Under the pieces are notes generated by a model. That model saw nothing but the letters and a program-made list of their open reading frames with translations. It ran no database searches and was not told the origin of the DNA. Both the position numbers and the translations under genes were made by a program. From Pseudomonas sp. Irchel 3A7 (lineage in GTDB: Bacteria; Pseudomonadota; Gammaproteobacteria; Pseudomonadales; Pseudomonadaceae), in NCBI RefSeq assembly GCF_900187565.1, contig NZ_FYED01000001.1, forward strand, positions 524,009 to 588,008: DNA of 64,000 bases, read 5' to 3'. Below are positions 61,912-64,000 of this stretch, piece after piece. The stretch's first letter is position 1; each line of letters opens with the position of its first letter.

Positions 61912-62005
61912 TTCGCGAGCAAGCCCGCTCCCACATTCGATCTTCGTCGGACACAAATACTGCAGTCACTGAAGACCAAGTGTGGGAGCGGGCTTGCTCG
62001 CGAAG
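61912..62005. repeat. BIME with extended arms after pvfD
   Basis: TCTTCGCGAGCAAGCCCGCT and its inverted copy. The inverted repeat goes on beyond the REP core on both sides (ACCGCGTTATCG/CGATAACGCGGT, about 61896-62020), giving arms of about 40 bp. It may end the operon transcript. Confidence 0.88.
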
Positions 62006-62063
62006 AACGATAACGCGGTGCAACTGATGTAAAGAGCAGCAGCAGTTGCAAATTCCCCACCCC

Positions 62064-62092
62064 TTGATAACAATGCGACCAATTATCATTTG
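62064..62092 (+). promoter_or_regulatory. Candidate Fur box upstream of the fecI remnant
   Basis: TGATAACAATGCGACCAATTATCATTTG keeps both halves of a GATAAT/ATTATC iron box with a longer middle. It lies about 25 bp before the fecI start, the usual place for a Fur-controlled ECF sigma gene. Confidence 0.5.
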
Positions 62093-62114
62093 TGACGTCC
62101 GAGCAGTCGCGTTC

Positions 62115-62290
62115 ATGTCCTCACCTGAGTTCGCAGTACAGGCGCTTTACAGCTGCCATCGCGGTTGGCGCAGTGCGAAGGCCTCACGCACAAACAGATT
62201 GCCCATCGGATGGGGTTGTCCCTGCGCTCGGTGGAGCGTTATGTGGCCGATGCGCTTTTCCACTGCTACACGCTGCGGTTTCAAGCGTGA
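62115..62290 (+). pseudogene. fecI-type ECF sigma factor, internal deletion
   Basis: The ATG at 62115 begins SSPEFAVQALYSCHRGW, the usual N-terminus of FecI-like sigma factors in Pseudomonas. In another frame, from about 62180, the sequence gives AQCEGLTHKQIAHRMGLSLRSVERYVADALFHCYTLRFQA and a stop at 62288-62290, the region-4 helix-turn-helix and C-terminus. The 100 or so residues between (rest of region 2 and linker) are missing and the two parts are out of frame. The stop overlaps the fecR GTG by 4 bp, the arrangement of an intact fecIR operon. Confidence 0.75.
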
Positions 62291-63303
62291 AGCCGGTGGA
62301 TAACCTGTCGCTGAACCGACATGGCGAGCCGCAACAACAAGTGGTCAAACAAGCCATCCATTGGCTGCTGCGCCTGCGCAATAACGCCTCCAATTCCAAG
62401 CTGCGTCAGCAATGCGACGTCTGGCGTGCTGCGCACCATGAGCATGAGCTGGCCTGGCAGCGGGTGCAGTCGTTGCACTCGGAACTGAGCAGCAACCTGC
62501 GAGGGGTGCCAGGCGCACAGGCAGCGTTCAACACCCTGGAAAACAGCGCTCAGGAATTGGGGCGACGCCAGGCATTGAAGCTGCTTTCAGGGGCATTACT
62601 GATGGGCTCGGTCGCGTGGCTGGGCAAGGATGCCGTCGGCTGGCAACAATGGAGCGCCGACTTCGCCACCGCCACCGGCGAGCGCCGTGCCTTCCAGCTG
62701 CCGGATGGCACTCGGCTGGAGCTCAATACCGACAGTGCGGTGGATCTGGATTACACACCACAACAGCGCCTGATCAAACTGACCCGCGGCGAGATCATCA
62801 TCACCTGCGGCGGTGCCGATGAAGGCGCTGCATTCGACCGCCCCTTACGCATTCAAAGCCGCCACGGCGTGTACGAAGGCTTAGGCGCGCGCTTCATCCT
62901 GCGTCAGGACGCCGACTGCACCCGGCTCAGCGTCACCAATGGCCAAGTGGTGATCCATTCGCCTCTGGATGCCGATGACCAGCCGGCTCGCGCGGAGGCC
63001 GGGCACAGTTACCTGATCGACCACCATCAAGCGAAGTTGGTGCCGCCTCCGGATATGGATGTCGGTGCCTGGGCAGATGGACTGATCGTGACCCGCAACA
63101 TGCGGCTGGGGGATTTCCTCAAGGAAGTCGGACGCTATCGCCACGGTTATCTGACGTGCGCGGCCGACATTGCCGACTTGCGATTGTCGGGGGTTTTCCG
63201 CCTGGAGGACACCGACAAGCTGCTGGCCATCCTGCCGCAAACCTTGCCGGTGCAACTGCGCTATCGCACGCGCTGGTGGGTGACACTGGAACGGCAGGTC
63301 TGA
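62287..63303 (+). CDS. FecR-family anti-sigma/signal transducer
   Basis: A 338-residue protein, GTG start at 62287. The N-terminal cytoplasmic DUF4880-type domain reads QAIHWLLRLRNNASNSKLRQQCDVWRAAHHEHELAWQRVQSL. One membrane helix lies near residues 97-113 (LLSGALLMGSVAWLG), followed by the periplasmic FecR domain (RAFQLPDGTRLELNTDSAVDLDY, IHSPLDADDQPARAEAGHSYLID). It normally controls a FecI sigma factor and senses a TonB receptor, but its sigma partner here is broken. Confidence 0.87.
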   Translation: MKPVDNLSLNRHGEPQQQVVKQAIHWLLRLRNNASNSKLRQQCDVWRAAHHEHELAWQRVQSLHSELSSNLRGVPGAQAAFNTLENSAQELGRRQALKLLSGALLMGSVAWLGKDAVGWQQWSADFATATGERRAFQLPDGTRLELNTDSAVDLDYTPQQRLIKLTRGEIIITCGGADEGAAFDRPLRIQSRHGVYEGLGARFILRQDADCTRLSVTNGQVVIHSPLDADDQPARAEAGHSYLIDHHQAKLVPPPDMDVGAWADGLIVTRNMRLGDFLKEVGRYRHGYLTCAADIADLRLSGVFRLEDTDKLLAILPQTLPVQLRYRTRWWVTLERQV

Positions 63304-63392
63304 CAACTTTTTCTGGCGGGTTTTCCGAGCAAGTCCGGCTTAGTCAGTAAGCACTTCAGCTCAGCCTCAGCGACTACACACGGAAACCTGCG

Positions 63393-63564
63393 ATGACTGC
63401 CCGCTCCATCTGTAAAAACCCTCGCCATTTCGCGGCGAAATCGGCCGTCCTGCACCATGCCGTTCGTGCCGCAGCTCGCCCGGCGGCCTCACGCCTTCAT
63501 CGTCGATAACATGCTGCAGACGGAATTTTTCACCGATGCAGCCACGGTGAGCTACCAGTTCTGA
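63393..63564 (+). pseudogene. Possible TonB-receptor gene remnant
   Basis: A GGAAAC ribosome binding site and ATG at 63393 open a frame (TARSICKNPRHFAAKSAVLHHAVRAA) that stops after 38 codons. A second frame, readable from 63457, ends TDAATVSYQF and a stop, which looks like the last beta-strand of an outer-membrane barrel. It lies where a FecA-type receptor gene is expected. The receptor identity is a guess from position and ending only. Confidence 0.35.
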
Positions 63565-63582
63565 TTGCTCATCTCGCGCGCA

Positions 63583-63612
63583 TAAAAAAGCCAGGCCCTG
63601 AATCCTGGACCT
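63583..63612 (+). terminator. Strong bidirectional terminator
   Basis: AAAAAAGCCAGG followed after 12 bases by CCTGGCTTTTTT, with A- and T-runs at both ends. It separates the iron locus from the rRNA operon that converges on it. Confidence 0.88.
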
Positions 63613-63654
63613 GGCTTTTTTACATCTGCAGCTTTTTGGGAGCCTTGGAACGAC

Positions 63655-63687
63655 AAAACCCCTGTCTGCGCAAGCAGACAGGGGTTT
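63655..63687 (-). terminator. rRNA operon terminator hairpin
   Basis: AAACCCCTGTCTGC-GCAA-GCAGACAGGGGTTT, a 14-bp perfect stem directly after the last 5S gene, followed on the minus strand by TTTTG. Confidence 0.85.
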
Positions 63688-63698
63688 CGGAATTCAAT

Positions 63699-63814
63699 CT
63701 TGACGATGACCTACTCTCACATGGGGAAACCCCACACTACCATCGGCGATGCATCGTTTCACTTCTGAGTTCGGGATGGGATCAGGTGGTTCCAATGCTC
63801 TATGGTCGTCAAGA
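63699..63814 (-). rRNA. 5S ribosomal RNA (distal tandem copy)
   Basis: The minus strand reads CTTGACGACCATAGAGC, GGAACCACCTGATCCCATCC, CGAACTCAGAAGTGAAACG and GGTCATCGTCAAG. The ends pair as in 5S rRNA. About 116 nt. Second of two 5S genes in tandem. Confidence 0.94.
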
Positions 63815-63883
63815 AATTCTGTGACCGGCCCATTAAAGTTCTAACGTGCCAGCGAAAATTGGTGACTTCTACTAAAACAAAAC

Positions 63884-63914
63884 CCCTACCTGCATACGCA
63901 GATAGGGGTTTCGG
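63884..63914 (-). terminator. Hairpin between the two 5S genes
   Basis: CCCCTA-C-CTGC-ATAC-GCAG-A-TAGGGG with flanking AAA/TTT. It is a diverged copy of the hairpin after the distal 5S gene, with one C-A mismatch. It could be a processing site or a weak terminator. Confidence 0.6.
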
Positions 63915-63922
63915 AATTTAAT

Positions 63923-64000
63923 CTTGACGATGACCTACTCTCACATGGGGAAACCCCACACTACCATCGGCGATGCATCGTTTCACTTCTGAGTTCGGGA
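63923..64000 (-). rRNA. 5S ribosomal RNA (proximal copy, runs off window)
   Basis: The 78 bases present are identical to the 3' part of the 5S gene at 63699-63814. The rest of this copy and, presumably, 23S and 16S rRNA lie to the right on the minus strand. Confidence 0.93.

Noticed and set aside
62046..62303. A new 85-residue protein across the fecI remnant
   Set aside because: The frame joins the true FecI N-terminus to out-of-frame sequence. The known C-terminal helix-turn-helix is in another frame, so a deletion explains it better.
63636..63824. A 62-codon plus-strand frame at the right edge
   Set aside because: It lies across the 5S rRNA gene and its hairpin, so it is not a protein gene.

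Overview
The window reads as a chromosomal segment of a fluorescent-group Pseudomonas. Three things point there: the gene order cysA-cysW-cysT-sbp-oscA-(PAS/GGDEF/EAL)-desA and gabD-gabT-tRNA-Arg, the LapD/LapG pair, and about 18 paired REP elements (BIMEs) with the typical Pseudomonas core GTGGGAGCGAGCCTGCTCGCGAA. No phage, transposase, integrase or CRISPR array is seen.

Layout, left to right. (1) 1-9300: an orphan Rhs fragment, a four-gene polar amino-acid ABC operon, a lone MetQ-type binding protein, a hydrolase plus a degenerate SfnR-like AAA+ protein, and a fatty acid desaturase divergent from an AraC regulator. (2) 9391-21029: a Crp/Fnr regulator, an Mpo1-like protein, the sulfate uptake operon with oscA, and c-di-GMP genes around desA. 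(3) 21165-24494: gabDT and tRNA-Arg(CCG). (4) 24578-32641: an acidic small protein, an ECF sigma/VWA/membrane-protein operon, a PEBP protein, a Rieske-FAD reductase, a DUF945 protein and a membrane protein. (5) 32734-46324: a MarR-controlled AaeXAB-like efflux operon, a ParD/ParE module, nfeD-slipin, and an EmrAB-OMF operon with its LysR regulator. (6) 46630-53896: a second orphan Rhs gene, a taurine-like ABC/dioxygenase operon and LapD. (7) 53911-61870: LapG, a GntR regulator and a complete pvf/mgo-type operon (DUF3050, AurF-like N-oxygenase, A-T-reductase NRPS, SRPBCC protein). (8) 62064-64000: a decayed iron-sensing locus and the 3' end of an rRNA operon with two tandem 5S genes.

Sulfur acquisition is the strongest shared theme: the sulfate operon with oscA, the taurine-like operon, MetQ, the SfnR-like protein, and two promoters 48 kb apart that match at 32 of 38 positions. 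The second theme is c-di-GMP control, with two GGDEF/EAL-type enzymes, a response regulator with an HDOD output domain, and LapD/LapG.

The most interesting items are the pvf/mgo-type diazeniumdiolate signal operon, the shared 38-bp promoter, a BIME inserted in frame into the signal-peptide region of an outer-membrane efflux lipoprotein, an SfnR-like AAA+ protein without arginine fingers or a C-terminal helix-turn-helix, and a FecI sigma factor reduced to its two ends beside an intact FecR.
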